This document shows, one piece after another, positions 1-10,902 of a stretch of 64,000 bases of DNA; position 1 is the stretch's first letter; the number at the start of each line of letters is the position of its first letter. The stretch lies in the IMG/VR virus record IMGVR_UViG_3300020442_001264, positions 20,030 to 84,029 of that record. The stretch is one strand, 5' to 3'. This DNA comes from a virus. A model generated the notes under the pieces. The model had not been told where the DNA came from. It saw nothing but the letters and a program-made list of their open reading frames with translations, and ran no database searches. A program made the position numbers and the translations under genes.

Positions 1-3000
1 CCAGGTACAGTACCACTTCCAAAAGGCACAACAGTAAAAAATTCAGATACAGGACAATCATCAACAGCAACGGCAGGACCTGCCCCAAGTGATGTTGTTC
101 CGGCTCCGAAAGCACCTAGTGATGGTCCTTTAACTAGTCCGCCTATTATTGAATGTGGACCTGACCCTGACCAAGTACCAGAGCCTGAAGGACCGACATT
201 AACTCCTCAACAAATTGCGGCTCAGGCATTATTGGATCAGCACAATTTTCAAACTCAATTCATATTGCCACACCAGCAAGAAGCAGTGAAACCTCAAGCA
301 CAGACGAATTTAGAGAATCAAGGCACAAGATATAATCAACAAGGTGGATACAGTTTGGGTGGCCCAAGAACTGGTAGTGACGGTGGTCTTGTTTACGGGC
401 AACAGCAAGGTGCAGAATGGGGAGCAAATGAAAGACAATTCAATTATGAAACAGGAGAATGGGAATATGTGCCATCAGGTGCTAAATGGACTCAGGATGG
501 AGTAGAATATACCATGATGGCAGACGGCACTATACAAGGTGACGATGGTACTATTTGGGCTACTAAAAAAACAAGAATAACAATAGACGGAGCAAAAGGT
601 TCTTTAGGAGACAGATACGGTGATTATGGCATAGTCGGATTAACAGATCAAGGTAAAAAAGATGCAGATCCTGTTTTAAAAGCCAGACTTGCTATGATAA
701 ATCCTAGGTACCAGGCTAAAGCAGGAGAAGATCCTTCGTTACGCATCGATCATGCAGATAAAGAATGTAACACACTTATACCACATACCCATGCTTATGA
801 ACCTGTTGGTGAACCTTATTGTGTAGACGATGCAAATGGTAGAAATAAAGAGGGTATACAGCATCAATTATATAGATGTGCAAATGCAAACAACAACGAC
901 GAAGGTTGTGGAATGCCAGAATATATTGAAGAAACAAAAGGAGTCGCAACTTGTATCAAGCCATATGGTGGTTATATATCAGCAGTTTGGTCTGTTCCAA
1001 AAGTTGCAGAAGGCAGTAGTGCTGTGTATACTGTTACAACTGACAGTAATGTAAGAGACGGCACACAGGTCCTAGTTACTGTGAGCGGTAGTGCTAATGC
1101 TATAGCCGACACTGATTTGACTGGAAGTAGTTTTACATTAACAATCAATAATAGTACAGCAAGTAAAACAGTAAATTTCACTGCTGATGCAACAACAGAA
1201 GGCACTGAAACATTAACATTCACACTTGCTGAATACGACAATGACAACAACGAAACAGGACAAATGGTTGCAACAATCGACATTGATGACACCAGTCAGA
1301 CTCCAGTTCCAACTTATTCATCTATGACAATCAGTAACAGCACACTTAGAGAAAATGGTGGGTTAGTTGATTTAGTAGTAAGAGGCTCTCACCTAACAGA
1401 TGGAGCAACTATAGTTGGTACATTGAGTGGTACAGGTTTAACAAGAAGTGATTTTACAGCAGGCAGTGACTTAAACGATAATTTAGAAATTACATTTACT
1501 ATGAGTGACCAAGGTGGTAATGCATTTGTATCAGATGTAAAACAAATAGCCGCTATTGCAGATGTAACAACAGAAGGCGACGAAGCATTCACTATCACAT
1601 TAGCAAATTCAGACAGTAACGGTGCTAGTGCAGGACTTCCAAAATCAGTAACAGCAACTATAAAAGATGATTCACTCAGCCCAGCACCACCATATGAATG
1701 TGTGGATTACTATTTGTGGCATAACAATGGACCTACTCCAGAAACAACCAGTTTCTATTGTACTTCAGATACACAGAATCATACAATGCATGTGGCATTT
1801 GATATGTATAGTGCCAACGACGCATTGAGAGTTTATCAAAGTGACACAAAATATGGTAAGGACAGATTAATAGCAGGTACTCACTCAAACAGTACTTGTA
1901 GAAATATGACATCTGCAGAAAAAAATGAATTTAAAAACGTTATTTCAAACAATTCAGATCCTGGGAACAATTCAAGTGCCTTACAAACTCTCACAGACAT
2001 GAGTACAAATCCTGACAGTAACGGTGGTAGAGCATACGCAGGTATTTGTGAGTTCACATACAACCAAGCCAATGGTAGATATATCACAGTTGAAACTGTA
2101 AGAGGTACAAATGGCGGAAGTTCAGTATTTAGATGGTGGGCTCAAGTGTGTATTGACGAAGGTGAAAATCCATGGTACTTTGAAAAAGAAGGCGGACACT
2201 CAAGCGGAACACAATCATCAAGTGGACCTGGTAACGGTGCTAGTGCAGGCTATGTTGCAACAGGATCAGTTGCTGGTGCTATGAAATCCACACGTAAATC
2301 AACTAAGACAGCATCATACAGTATTCCATTGGGCATACCAAACTTTGGTAATGTTCCAATGACGCCTAGCAATCCAATTGGCTATCATATTAATTTCAAT
2401 GGCATTGGTTATAACGGAGTATATGGTTTCCAATCAGTTGGTAATGGTCCAGGATTAGGAACAAAGCCAATGGATTTTGCAGTACCAAGTGCATTACCTA
2501 GAATGAGAAGATTAAATGGCGGTGATGCATTTATGAGATACGGAATGAATAGAGCATCTTATCAAGATGACTTTACAAGATTCCATGATGCTGAATTTAC
2601 AGATGCAAGAAGACCATTAGACGGCAGACCTAGTTTCCAAAATCAAGCAGGCACAGTAACTCCAAAAACATCGAGTCCTATACCTGATAATAGTGCATTT
2701 AATCCAGAAAGTGCTCCTGAAAAGGTAAAACCAAGAGCAATGGAAATTAAACTGTTGGAAAAAACAAAGACAGGAGTATATCAACCTAAAAAAGGAAGTA
2801 AAGGTGATATATCATTGAGAATTGAGTTAGAAGAATATTGTAGGCAGACAAAAGTCCATTTTTGTACGGATAATACGTTTATGACAGACGGCGCCGACAC
2901 AGCAGGTCCCGGAGAAACGGATCATAGTAGATATGCTATAAGAGGTGGCGATACTTTTTGGGTAGGTGATACGCAGATTGACACCACAGGTGTTTTATCT

Positions 3001-6000
3001 GCTTCAGACATGAAGGCTAGAATCCAACAAGCAATGGGTAACAAAGTGAATGTGAATGTGACTAATGATCCAGACACAGGTCAGAAATGTGTAAGAGTAG
3101 CATTTAAAGATAACTCTGTTGGAGTACCTATTTTGAGAAATGGTTGTAAAGGTGGAGTATTAAAAGAAGTATTAGACTTTACAGTAAACAACAAAGATAA
3201 CAGGTCATTCAGTGAGAACACATATACAGCAGGTACTAGAACCAGCACAACAACTGTTAATACACTGGTAAATGCTGATACCGATTCAAATGTTGACACA
3301 CCTGATGTAAATGTTGGTTCTGTTTCAACAACAGCAACTGGCACTGATTTTATCACAAACACAATAACAGCCGAAGGAAGAAGACGCAGTGATAATCCAT
3401 CAACAATTACTGTAGGACATAATGGTTCTAAATATAGAGTTGGTGATATATTGAGAGCAGTAGGTGGTACAGCAGTAGGCAATACAAGTAAGCCTGGAAT
3501 GCAGATTGCAGGATTAGTTTTAGAACGAGGTGGTTTTGGATACGGAGTATGGGATGAAAACAGTCAACGATATGTATTGCCGGAAGGCTCTGTGCAAATT
3601 AGAGTAGGCGGCCCAGGAGAATCTGGATATGGCTTTGAACCAGATATGTCAGATTTAAGAGTAAATCCAATCACAGGTGAACTAGATTGTGCTTGGCAAG
3701 TTGCTTTAGGAGATGCTAATAGCCCTGGTGGTAAAAGAGGGCTGTTAGCAATACAAGGTTTAACTGGTGAAAAATACATATTCAATGATCCTCCTTCAAT
3801 AACAATAACAGGACTAGGAACAGGTGCTAGATTCTCAGTAGCATGGTTAAATTCTAAACCATCAGATGTTGAAGAAGTTGCAATATTTAAAGTTACATCT
3901 GTTGGAGATGAAGGACAGATTGAAGATATGAAGATTCTCAACAGAGGATTGTATGAAACATTCCCAGGAGATTTAAATTCAGGTATTCCATTAGAATATC
4001 ATACCACTAGAAAAGATGGCGACGGTAATGATGTTATTATCGGCACAACAGCAACAGGTTTTCAAGGGCAAGGAACAGGTGCTCGTGTGTTTATGACAGC
4101 AAGATTAATTGGTGACTGTAGACAGAAAGGCACAGCATTACAAGACATGGGATTAAGCGAAGGTCCACTAACTAGAGATGACTTTGACAAATACATTGTT
4201 GATTACATCAATGATCATTCAGAAGTAGACCCAGATGGAAATCCATATTTTAGTGCCGCCCTTACAAATAACGGTGGGATACCAGGAATAAGAGTAACGT
4301 CAGACCAAGGTGACGGAGTAGAAATTGGCGAAGGTCGTCCAGGTGATTTATCAGGATTCAATATTGATCCTGGTGCTTACATACCTGAGATTCCGCCAAA
4401 CATAGATATCACAGAAGGTAGTGCCGCGGCAGGTGATGGTTCAGGTGGAACAGGAGGACCAGGCAGAGGAAAAAGTATTAGATATTCTAGTAGGCATCCA
4501 TTTGCAATTAGTACTGACATAGGTGAGTTATTATCACAATCAGGCTTGTACAAATATGAATTGAGAAGATTAGACGGTACTAGCCCTATCACAATAACAT
4601 CATCAGATGCAAAAGCAATTCATGTTGATCCATTAGCATTGGAAAGTGTTAGACATAGCACTGAAACAGGTTTAGATATGGCAAACATTGCCAACGTGTG
4701 GATTGACAATTATAATGATACAGGAAAATGGGCATACTTAGAAAGTAACACAATTATAAGACAGCAAGAAGATTTAGTAGATACTAGATTTATCAGAGAC
4801 GTATTTACATATGATGAAACTTCTGCAGAAAAAGAATTTGATATAGATTTATATGATCCGTTTAAAGGTATTATTCCAGGTTTCATAGACAAAGAAATAG
4901 ATTTGAAAACATTGAGAGATCCAATAGTTTACGATGGTAGAAAGACAAAATACGGCAGAGCACAAGTAGGTTTAAGATGGTGGGATACTACCAATGTGAG
5001 ATATGAATGGTATGAGCAAGGATCTGGAAATTACGGAGCACAAGGTTATAACAATTATGAACGTTCTGTAAATTGGGGTAATATGTTCCCAGGTAGTAGA
5101 GTTGAAATTTACGAATGGGTTGAGAGTTTAAGTCCTCCAAGTTCTTTCACACAAGGAAGACCACATCCGGATCAAAACTTTATAACAGAATCTCATCCTG
5201 ATAAAACTGGTAAGCCTTTAACATATTACTATTTCTGGGCAACAGAGTTAGATGTTGTTTCTGATTTAGCAAGAGTAAACTACAACAAAGAAAGAACTAC
5301 TAGGGATATAACTAGGTTATTAACTGACTTGGAAAGTGAGAGAGTACCTTACACAGGTATTGTGTCTCCTGATGGACTTGTTGTTAATACACTAGGTGAT
5401 TTGATTAGAACTGAAGACAGTATTTTAAGTGTAAACTTTAAACGTAAAGACACAGAAGCAGTACAAAAACACAGCAGTTGGAATCTAGTAGGCGAAAATG
5501 ATACTGATGGTGCTATACCTAGAAATTTAAGTATTAAAATGATAGACAGTTTAGCAGGGTATAATGCTATTAAACAAGTTGTACCTGGTTCTGGATTAAG
5601 CACATCAGAAAGATTTGGTTCTAAATTTAGACCTAGACAAACAATGTTTAAGGATCTTAAGAAAGCAAGAAAACAGATGTTTGTAGTTATGAATGATATC
5701 TTTAAAGATATTAAAATGAATACAACTTTTATAGATTGGAAAAAAGAATTACCTAAGGATTATTCATTACTACAAGATGTAAATTGGTATGAAAAGCAAA
5801 GAATTAATAAAGTAGATAATAGCACAGTTTATTATGATAGCACATATAAACCTTTAAGAAAAGTAACAGATACAAAACAATTTGGTTTATTAACAAATGT
5901 ATTAGATAAGAGTATTATTCAGGTACAGAAAGATGATACACAAGCATACAAGTTATATGAGTATGATAAGAAAACTAATACATTTAAACTTATTGCAATC

Positions 6001-8223
6001 GAAAAAGAAACTGTAGCATGGAATGATAGTGTTTGGAATGATGCACAAAATCTCACAAGAGGTACGGAAATCAGAGACATACTAGTTGCATTGTATGAAA
6101 AAATATTTATTAATACATACGAAATACATTGGAACAAATTCTTTTTTGAAATGTTGAAGTATGCATACGCAGAGCAAGGTGAATTGGATTGGGCATTCAA
6201 AACAACATACCTAAAAGTTGTTAAAGAAGAAACAGATTTAATACCATTTAAAGGATTTAAAGTTGACAACTTTGATAAAGCCGTTGAATATTTCAATGAA
6301 GTAAAACCTTATAGTAGTAAGATTAGAAATTACAGTGATATCAAAAAAGCACCTGTTGAAATTTTATCAGGAAAAACAACAGACTTTGATAGACCACCTT
6401 ATTATGACGAAGACAATTATACAGTAAGAATATTAGATGCAAGTGTAAACGCAGATAACACCATTCTAAATTCAGATACTGATTATGCAGGTTTTGTGAG
6501 TAACAGTGATAAAGTTAGAACATTTGACCAAAAAATTATATTTGATAGAGTCAAAGGATCATTGTATGAAAACAGTTCTGGTGGAACTACACAAACAATT
6601 ATTGCAGACGGTTCAACAACAATATTCAATTTGAACTTCACTGTTGAAGATGAAAGTAGACTGGAAGTTCATGTAAACGGTGAAAAGATTGAAAAAACAT
6701 CAGACGGTGGTAATGTTACTAACTTCACAGTTGATTTAGGTAACTCGTTTGTTAGTTTTTCAGACGAAGCAAACATAAACAACAGAGTTGGCACACCGGA
6801 AAACGGTGACAAAGTTGAATTTAAATACATAGATGGTTTTGATCCGACATTAGAAACAATGAATGTATCTATTGCTAAGAACTTAGTAGCAATAGAGTCA
6901 AACAGTAATATTAATATTTCTAACACATCACAAAAATGGACAGCACCTGAAAGGTTATGGAAGTTTGACCCTGATGTGAGAAATGCAATTACCACAGCAT
7001 TTGATACAGCATATGGTACTGGTGCAGGTTCTAATACAGAGATAACAAGCAATATAAGTATTATGACTTCCATGGTTGCAGATGGTAATTTAAAACTTGC
7101 ATTAGATTTAATCAAGTCAAAAGTACATGCTACTTTCCAAGGCGAAGAATTAGATGCAAATGTATTCACAGATGTTGTTCCTGGTACACACCCAACAACA
7201 TTCTATACAGATAGCAGAGGATTTGATACTTATGCTTGGGACGATGGCTTATTTGATAGAGAAATTGAAGTAGATAACTTTGTTGGTATATTCAGCGAAA
7301 GTGCTTCAGGTAATGTAAATTACAGAGTAAATGATGAAACTGTTTATGGATTTGATGCTACAACATTCCTAAAACACAGATATGGTCCTGATAGACCTGA
7401 AGAACTTGCAGTGGTACAACCACTTGAAACATTAACTATGGATGTTTACACTAAAGGTAATACACAAATAAGTACAGACAGTACTGATGCAAGATATCTG
7501 GTGTTTATGGATATTTTTGGAAATAGCGAATATTATAGAAGAACTGTAAATGCATTAACAACAGTATCATCGAATGTTAATATTTGGGATAATGAAATTA
7601 ATGTTGTAGATGCAAGTAGATTGCCTGATGCTACAAAGAAAGACACAGCAGTTGTTTGGATCAACGGCGAAAGAATAGAATACGAAAAACGTGATACAGT
7701 AAACAATAAATTAGTAGGTATCACAAGAGGAACAAAAGGAACATCACCTAATACAGTTTTAACAGCAGGGGAAGGCATATTCAACGGAGAAGAAACTGAG
7801 AATATAAGATTAAGAGATGCCAATGGTAACATATTAAGAGACCCTGAGGACTTTAACTGGATTAAACCAGTAGCAATATTTGATGATACAGTTCCTTTTG
7901 ATGATGATTGGGACGGCACAGGAAGTCTAACAGGATTCCAAAACAATGTTATGACCACAGCAGGCACAGTTGGTGATTTACCATATGATGTTGATGCAGG
8001 AAACGTTACATTTGGATTTGACTCCAGTTGGGACAATTCAGGGTCGTTTAAGCCAACATCAAACGGTGTAGAAAATTACACACTCCCATCATTTGATATA
8101 GATGAAGATACAGGTTGGGATTCGGGTGATCAAACCCTTAAAGAAGCAAGAAGTATTACAGATAAAGGTACTGTCTTTAAAGCAAATACAAGTATTATAG
8201 ACTTCTTGCACAATTTTGATTAA
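1..8223 (+). CDS. Giant virion structural protein (left end missing)
   Basis: The reading frame is open from the first base, so the true start lies left of the window; the TTG at 232 is only an internal codon. At least 2740 residues are present. The N-terminal part seen is Pro/Gln-rich. Two Calx-beta-like beta-sandwich repeats follow, at about residues 334-430 and 437-555 of the visible part, each ending in a pattern like TTEGTETLTFTL. The rest is Gly/Asn/Thr-rich and beta-strand-like, with a late segment (VWINGERIEYEK, then GITRGTKGT) of a kind common in marine T4-like phage structural proteins. It lies directly upstream of fibre-type genes and has no catalytic motif. Role inferred: baseplate, tail-fibre or adhesion component. 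The structural assignment is fairly sure; the exact part of the virion is not. Confidence 0.75.
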   Translation, partial: PGTVPLPKGTTVKNSDTGQSSTATAGPAPSDVVPAPKAPSDGPLTSPPIIECGPDPDQVPEPEGPTLTPQQIAAQALLDQHNFQTQFILPHQQEAVKPQAQTNLENQGTRYNQQGGYSLGGPRTGSDGGLVYGQQQGAEWGANERQFNYETGEWEYVPSGAKWTQDGVEYTMMADGTIQGDDGTIWATKKTRITIDGAKGSLGDRYGDYGIVGLTDQGKKDADPVLKARLAMINPRYQAKAGEDPSLRIDHADKECNTLIPHTHAYEPVGEPYCVDDANGRNKEGIQHQLYRCANANNNDEGCGMPEYIEETKGVATCIKPYGGYISAVWSVPKVAEGSSAVYTVTTDSNVRDGTQVLVTVSGSANAIADTDLTGSSFTLTINNSTASKTVNFTADATTEGTETLTFTLAEYDNDNNETGQMVATIDIDDTSQTPVPTYSSMTISNSTLRENGGLVDLVVRGSHLTDGATIVGTLSGTGLTRSDFTAGSDLNDNLEITFTMSDQGGNAFVSDVKQIAAIADVTTEGDEAFTITLANSDSNGASAGLPKSVTATIKDDSLSPAPPYECVDYYLWHNNGPTPETTSFYCTSDTQNHTMHVAFDMYSANDALRVYQSDTKYGKDRLIAGTHSNSTCRNMTSAEKNEFKNVISNNSDPGNNSSALQTLTDMSTNPDSNGGRAYAGICEFTYNQANGRYITVETVRGTNGGSSVFRWWAQVCIDEGENPWYFEKEGGHSSGTQSSSGPGNGASAGYVATGSVAGAMKSTRKSTKTASYSIPLGIPNFGNVPMTPSNPIGYHINFNGIGYNGVYGFQSVGNGPGLGTKPMDFAVPSALPRMRRLNGGDAFMRYGMNRASYQDDFTRFHDAEFTDARRPLDGRPSFQNQAGTVTPKTSSPIPDNSAFNPESAPEKVKPRAMEIKLLEKTKTGVYQPKKGSKGDISLRIELEEYCRQTKVHFCTDNTFMTDGADTAGPGETDHSRYAIRGGDTFWVGDTQIDTTGVLSASDMKARIQQAMGNKVNVNVTNDPDTGQKCVRVAFKDNSVGVPILRNGCKGGVLKEVLDFTVNNKDNRSFSENTYTAGTRTSTTTVNTLVNADTDSNVDTPDVNVGSVSTTATGTDFITNTITAEGRRRSDNPSTITVGHNGSKYRVGDILRAVGGTAVGNTSKPGMQIAGLVLERGGFGYGVWDENSQRYVLPEGSVQIRVGGPGESGYGFEPDMSDLRVNPITGELDCAWQVALGDANSPGGKRGLLAIQGLTGEKYIFNDPPSITITGLGTGARFSVAWLNSKPSDVEEVAIFKVTSVGDEGQIEDMKILNRGLYETFPGDLNSGIPLEYHTTRKDGDGNDVIIGTTATGFQGQGTGARVFMTARLIGDCRQKGTALQDMGLSEGPLTRDDFDKYIVDYINDHSEVDPDGNPYFSAALTNNGGIPGIRVTSDQGDGVEIGEGRPGDLSGFNIDPGAYIPEIPPNIDITEGSAAAGDGSGGTGGPGRGKSIRYSSRHPFAISTDIGELLSQSGLYKYELRRLDGTSPITITSSDAKAIHVDPLALESVRHSTETGLDMANIANVWIDNYNDTGKWAYLESNTIIRQQEDLVDTRFIRDVFTYDETSAEKEFDIDLYDPFKGIIPGFIDKEIDLKTLRDPIVYDGRKTKYGRAQVGLRWWDTTNVRYEWYEQGSGNYGAQGYNNYERSVNWGNMFPGSRVEIYEWVESLSPPSSFTQGRPHPDQNFITESHPDKTGKPLTYYYFWATELDVVSDLARVNYNKERTTRDITRLLTDLESERVPYTGIVSPDGLVVNTLGDLIRTEDSILSVNFKRKDTEAVQKHSSWNLVGENDTDGAIPRNLSIKMIDSLAGYNAIKQVVPGSGLSTSERFGSKFRPRQTMFKDLKKARKQMFVVMNDIFKDIKMNTTFIDWKKELPKDYSLLQDVNWYEKQRINKVDNSTVYYDSTYKPLRKVTDTKQFGLLTNVLDKSIIQVQKDDTQAYKLYEYDKKTNTFKLIAIEKETVAWNDSVWNDAQNLTRGTEIRDILVALYEKIFINTYEIHWNKFFFEMLKYAYAEQGELDWAFKTTYLKVVKEETDLIPFKGFKVDNFDKAVEYFNEVKPYSSKIRNYSDIKKAPVEILSGKTTDFDRPPYYDEDNYTVRILDASVNADNTILNSDTDYAGFVSNSDKVRTFDQKIIFDRVKGSLYENSSGGTTQTIIADGSTTIFNLNFTVEDESRLEVHVNGEKIEKTSDGGNVTNFTVDLGNSFVSFSDEANINNRVGTPENGDKVEFKYIDGFDPTLETMNVSIAKNLVAIESNSNINISNTSQKWTAPERLWKFDPDVRNAITTAFDTAYGTGAGSNTEITSNISIMTSMVADGNLKLALDLIKSKVHATFQGEELDANVFTDVVPGTHPTTFYTDSRGFDTYAWDDGLFDREIEVDNFVGIFSESASGNVNYRVNDETVYGFDATTFLKHRYGPDRPEELAVVQPLETLTMDVYTKGNTQISTDSTDARYLVFMDIFGNSEYYRRTVNALTTVSSNVNIWDNEINVVDASRLPDATKKDTAVVWINGERIEYEKRDTVNNKLVGITRGTKGTSPNTVLTAGEGIFNGEETENIRLRDANGNILRDPEDFNWIKPVAIFDDTVPFDDDWDGTGSLTGFQNNVMTTAGTVGDLPYDVDAGNVTFGFDSSWDNSGSFKPTSNGVENYTLPSFDIDEDTGWDSGDQTLKEARSITDKGTVFKANTSIIDFLHNFD

Positions 8224-8250
8224 GAATTAAAACAATATATAATGAAAAGT

Positions 8251-8258
8251 GATAAATA
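8251..8258 (+). promoter_or_regulatory. T4-type late promoter core, leaderless position
   Basis: GATAAATA ends exactly 5 nt before the ATG at 8264, and no Shine-Dalgarno site lies between. In T4 the late box spans about -13 to -6, so transcription would begin at or next to the ATG. The same geometry recurs at five other genes in the window. Confidence 0.6.
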
Positions 8259-8263
8259 AGAAT

Positions 8264-8890
8264 ATGAACGTTAGCAATGACAAAGCAGAAAAGGAAATGA
8301 AGCAGGCTAGTAAACCAGTCGATGAAAATGCAGGCATCAAAATGTCAGGACATATCTTGATTAGAGATGCAGATACAAAAGAAGAATTTGTAAACAAAAG
8401 AAATGCAATTCATTATGGTAACATGGCAAATATGATAGCAAATGCATTGACCAACCAGTCAGGTGCATATATCCATTATATGGCTTTTGGTAACGGAGCA
8501 ACAAGTGTAGACTCAGCAGGCAAGGTGATTTATAAAGCACCACGTGTCAGTGAGTCTTTCGAAAATAGTGCAACTCTGTATAGTAGAACTTATGAGAAAG
8601 TTATAAGTAACAACACTACTACAGACAAGATTGAAATAATCACAGGAACTAGTTTTACAGATTTAAAAATGACTTGTACATTAGGTTATAATCAACCTGC
8701 AGGACAAGACGATTTTGATAGCAGTACAACTAATGAAGGCACATACGTTTTTGATGAACTTGGCTTGCTAAGTTATGCAACCGATCCTGCAGATAGTAAA
8801 TTGCTAACACATGTGATATTTCACCCAGTTCAAAAAAGTGCAAACAGAACAATTGAAATTATATATACTGTCAGGGTACAGTTAAATTAA
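8264..8890 (+). CDS. Putative virion structural protein
   Basis: A 208-residue protein following the giant structural gene. It has no enzymatic motif and is rich in Ser/Thr/Asn. Its C-terminal half has a beta-rich pattern (VFDELGLLSY, then TIEIIYTVRVQL) seen in small tail or baseplate-associated phage proteins. A GTG at 8249 would add five residues. I chose the ATG at 8264 because the late-promoter core TAAATA sits exactly 5 nt upstream of it, the spacing found at other starts here. No Shine-Dalgarno site is present. The gene ends 13 bp before the fibre gene. Function is inferred from position and composition only. Confidence 0.7.
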   Translation: MNVSNDKAEKEMKQASKPVDENAGIKMSGHILIRDADTKEEFVNKRNAIHYGNMANMIANALTNQSGAYIHYMAFGNGATSVDSAGKVIYKAPRVSESFENSATLYSRTYEKVISNNTTTDKIEIITGTSFTDLKMTCTLGYNQPAGQDDFDSSTTNEGTYVFDELGLLSYATDPADSKLLTHVIFHPVQKSANRTIEIIYTVRVQLN

Positions 8891-8903
8891 TAGAGGATAG
8901 AAA

Positions 8904-10868
8904 ATGACTTATTCAGTACAAAATACAGATGGTTCTAGAACCATTAACGTAGCCGCAAGTCAGGTAAACTCTTCTTTCAGTGTTGCACTGGTCGGTAGAA
9001 ATGTTAGTGGTTATGGACAATACTTTGTTCAAAACTCTATAAGACATTTAGAAAACTTTGCCAGTAGCTCAGCACCAGCAGATGACATTTTATTAACAGG
9101 TCAAGCATGGTACGACAAGAATGAAGATGTAATGAGAGTTTACGATGGCAGTGGCTGGCAAAGAATGAGTATTACAGTAAGTGCGGCGGCACCAAGCGGC
9201 GGTGTTAATTCAGGTACTGCTTACTATGATACAAAAGATGATAAATTAAAAGTGCATAACGGAACAGCATTTGTTGATGCCAGTTATGCAGGTAAAGTAA
9301 CAAACCAATTCAGTGGAATTTCCGACGTTGGTAGTCCAAGTTTATACGGAACAAGAATTAGAACTATGTATGTTCCGGGTAATGATGGTATCAAACGTGC
9401 CGTATTAGCATTGATGTATGTAAACAATGGTACAAATTCGTTCCAAGGTGCTACAAGCGGCGAAAGTGTAATGGCAATATTCAGTGACCATGCAGAGTTT
9501 ACAATTGATACAACAGCGACTTGGGAAATTGAAGGATTAGCAGATGTAAGTTTATACACAGAATTTACAGACTCCGATGGTATTGGTAACAAAATTAAAC
9601 CAGGTATGAACCTGAGACAAAAATACTCAGGTACTGCTATTGCATTAGCAAACGTGGCATTAGAAGCCAATATTGCAAATGCTATTCAAACAGGTAGTGG
9701 TAACATAGATGCTAACAACATTATTCATGTAGGACGTAGTTATGTACCAACAACCACAGACAACGAAACATTAGGTGCGGCAGGTTCAAGATTTTCTGAA
9801 CTACACATTGACACAATTTTTGTTGGTGATCCAGCATCTAGTTCAGCACAATATATTAAGAAAGCAAAAACAGGTGGTAACACCAGTGTTGTTTTAGATA
9901 TTGGTGAAAGTGATGCTCCAATTGATAATCTATATGTTACAAACGTAACATTGGCAAATGGCGGTGGCATCAGTGGTCTTAATGTTGAAAGTTTTGGTTC
10001 TAACGTAGCACCAATTGACGAAGTTTGGTCTTCTAACGTAATAGTTAATGAAGGTAATGTTTGGGTAAACAACTTAGGTTTCTATGGAGATTTAAGAAAT
10101 CCTGTAACAGGTAACATTGTTGTTGATGTAAGTGGTGACGCAGTTATAACCACTACAGGTACTGCAACAATGACTAACAAAACATTTGGCAGTGATATAC
10201 TTGCAACAGACAATAGTGTAAACATTGGTAATACTGGTACTAAATTTGGTACTGTTCACAGTTCAACATTTAATGGTGTTGATGCAGTATTATCAGGACA
10301 AGCAAATGCAACAACATTCAATGGTAATGTATCGGGTGCTTCAGCAACTTTAAGTGGTACTGTATCAGGTGGTACATTAACTGATGGAACATTGAGTTCT
10401 ACAGCAGGTACTATTACTGGTGGTGTTGCCGCAACATTTAGTGGTAACGTAACAGGTAACTATTTTGTTGGTACAGCAACAGCGGCTCAATATGCTGACT
10501 TGGCTGAGGTTTATTCAGCAGATTCAGATTATGAAGCAGGCACAGTTGTTAAAATTGGTGGTGATGCAGAAGTAACACAAACAGAATCACATGCAGATGT
10601 AGATGTGTTTGGTGTTGTTTCAAGTACGCCAGCATACTTGATGAACAGTGAAGCAGAAGGTTTACCAATTGCACTAGCAGGAAGGGTTCCTGTAAAAGTC
10701 ATTGGTAAAGTTGCCAAAGGCGAAAGGCTTGTAAGTTCAGATGTTCCGGGTGTTGCTTGGGCATTAGGCGAAGATGAATACGATGCTAGAGCAATAATTG
10801 GTAGAGCATTACAAAGTAAAGAAGATGGCGATGCAGGTATTATAGAAGCAGTCATTGGAGTAAAATAA
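8904..10868 (+). CDS. Tail-fibre-like protein with conserved phage C-terminal domain
   Basis: A 654-residue protein with a good Shine-Dalgarno site (GAGG about 8 nt before the ATG). The N-terminal 120 residues include a pattern (GQAWYDKNEDVMRVYDGSGW, then a related AYYDTKDDKLKVHNGTAF) that looks like a short internal duplication of fibre type. The middle (about 430-530) is a low-complexity Gly/Thr/Ser beta-helix-like stretch. The C-terminal 125 residues start at QYADLAEVYSADSDYEAGTV and resemble the Peptidase_G2/IMC-type C-terminal domain that many phage fibres carry and that helps trimer assembly; I infer this family by eye. Role: receptor-binding or side-fibre protein of the virion. Confidence 0.75.
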   Translation: MTYSVQNTDGSRTINVAASQVNSSFSVALVGRNVSGYGQYFVQNSIRHLENFASSSAPADDILLTGQAWYDKNEDVMRVYDGSGWQRMSITVSAAAPSGGVNSGTAYYDTKDDKLKVHNGTAFVDASYAGKVTNQFSGISDVGSPSLYGTRIRTMYVPGNDGIKRAVLALMYVNNGTNSFQGATSGESVMAIFSDHAEFTIDTTATWEIEGLADVSLYTEFTDSDGIGNKIKPGMNLRQKYSGTAIALANVALEANIANAIQTGSGNIDANNIIHVGRSYVPTTTDNETLGAAGSRFSELHIDTIFVGDPASSSAQYIKKAKTGGNTSVVLDIGESDAPIDNLYVTNVTLANGGGISGLNVESFGSNVAPIDEVWSSNVIVNEGNVWVNNLGFYGDLRNPVTGNIVVDVSGDAVITTTGTATMTNKTFGSDILATDNSVNIGNTGTKFGTVHSSTFNGVDAVLSGQANATTFNGNVSGASATLSGTVSGGTLTDGTLSSTAGTITGGVAATFSGNVTGNYFVGTATAAQYADLAEVYSADSDYEAGTVVKIGGDAEVTQTESHADVDVFGVVSSTPAYLMNSEAEGLPIALAGRVPVKVIGKVAKGERLVSSDVPGVAWALGEDEYDARAIIGRALQSKEDGDAGIIEAVIGVK

Positions 10869-10876
10869 GGTAAATA
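10869..10876 (+). promoter_or_regulatory. Late promoter core with leader
   Basis: GGTAAATA lies 26 nt before the ATG at 10903. A Shine-Dalgarno site (AGGAG, 10892-10896) follows, so this is the conventional leadered version of the late promoter. It overlaps the very end of the fibre gene region. Confidence 0.5.
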
Positions 10877-10902
10877 GTAGTAACATTTAGTAGGAGAAAA
10901 TT

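Noticed and set aside
972-1292. Reverse-strand open frame inside the giant structural gene
   Set aside because: It lies fully opposite a clear coding frame, is of odd composition (Val/Leu/Ser-rich shadow) and has no ribosome site.
8249-8263. GTG start for the second structural gene
   Set aside because: The ATG at 8264 has the promoter spacing seen at five other genes; the GTG would lie upstream of the box.
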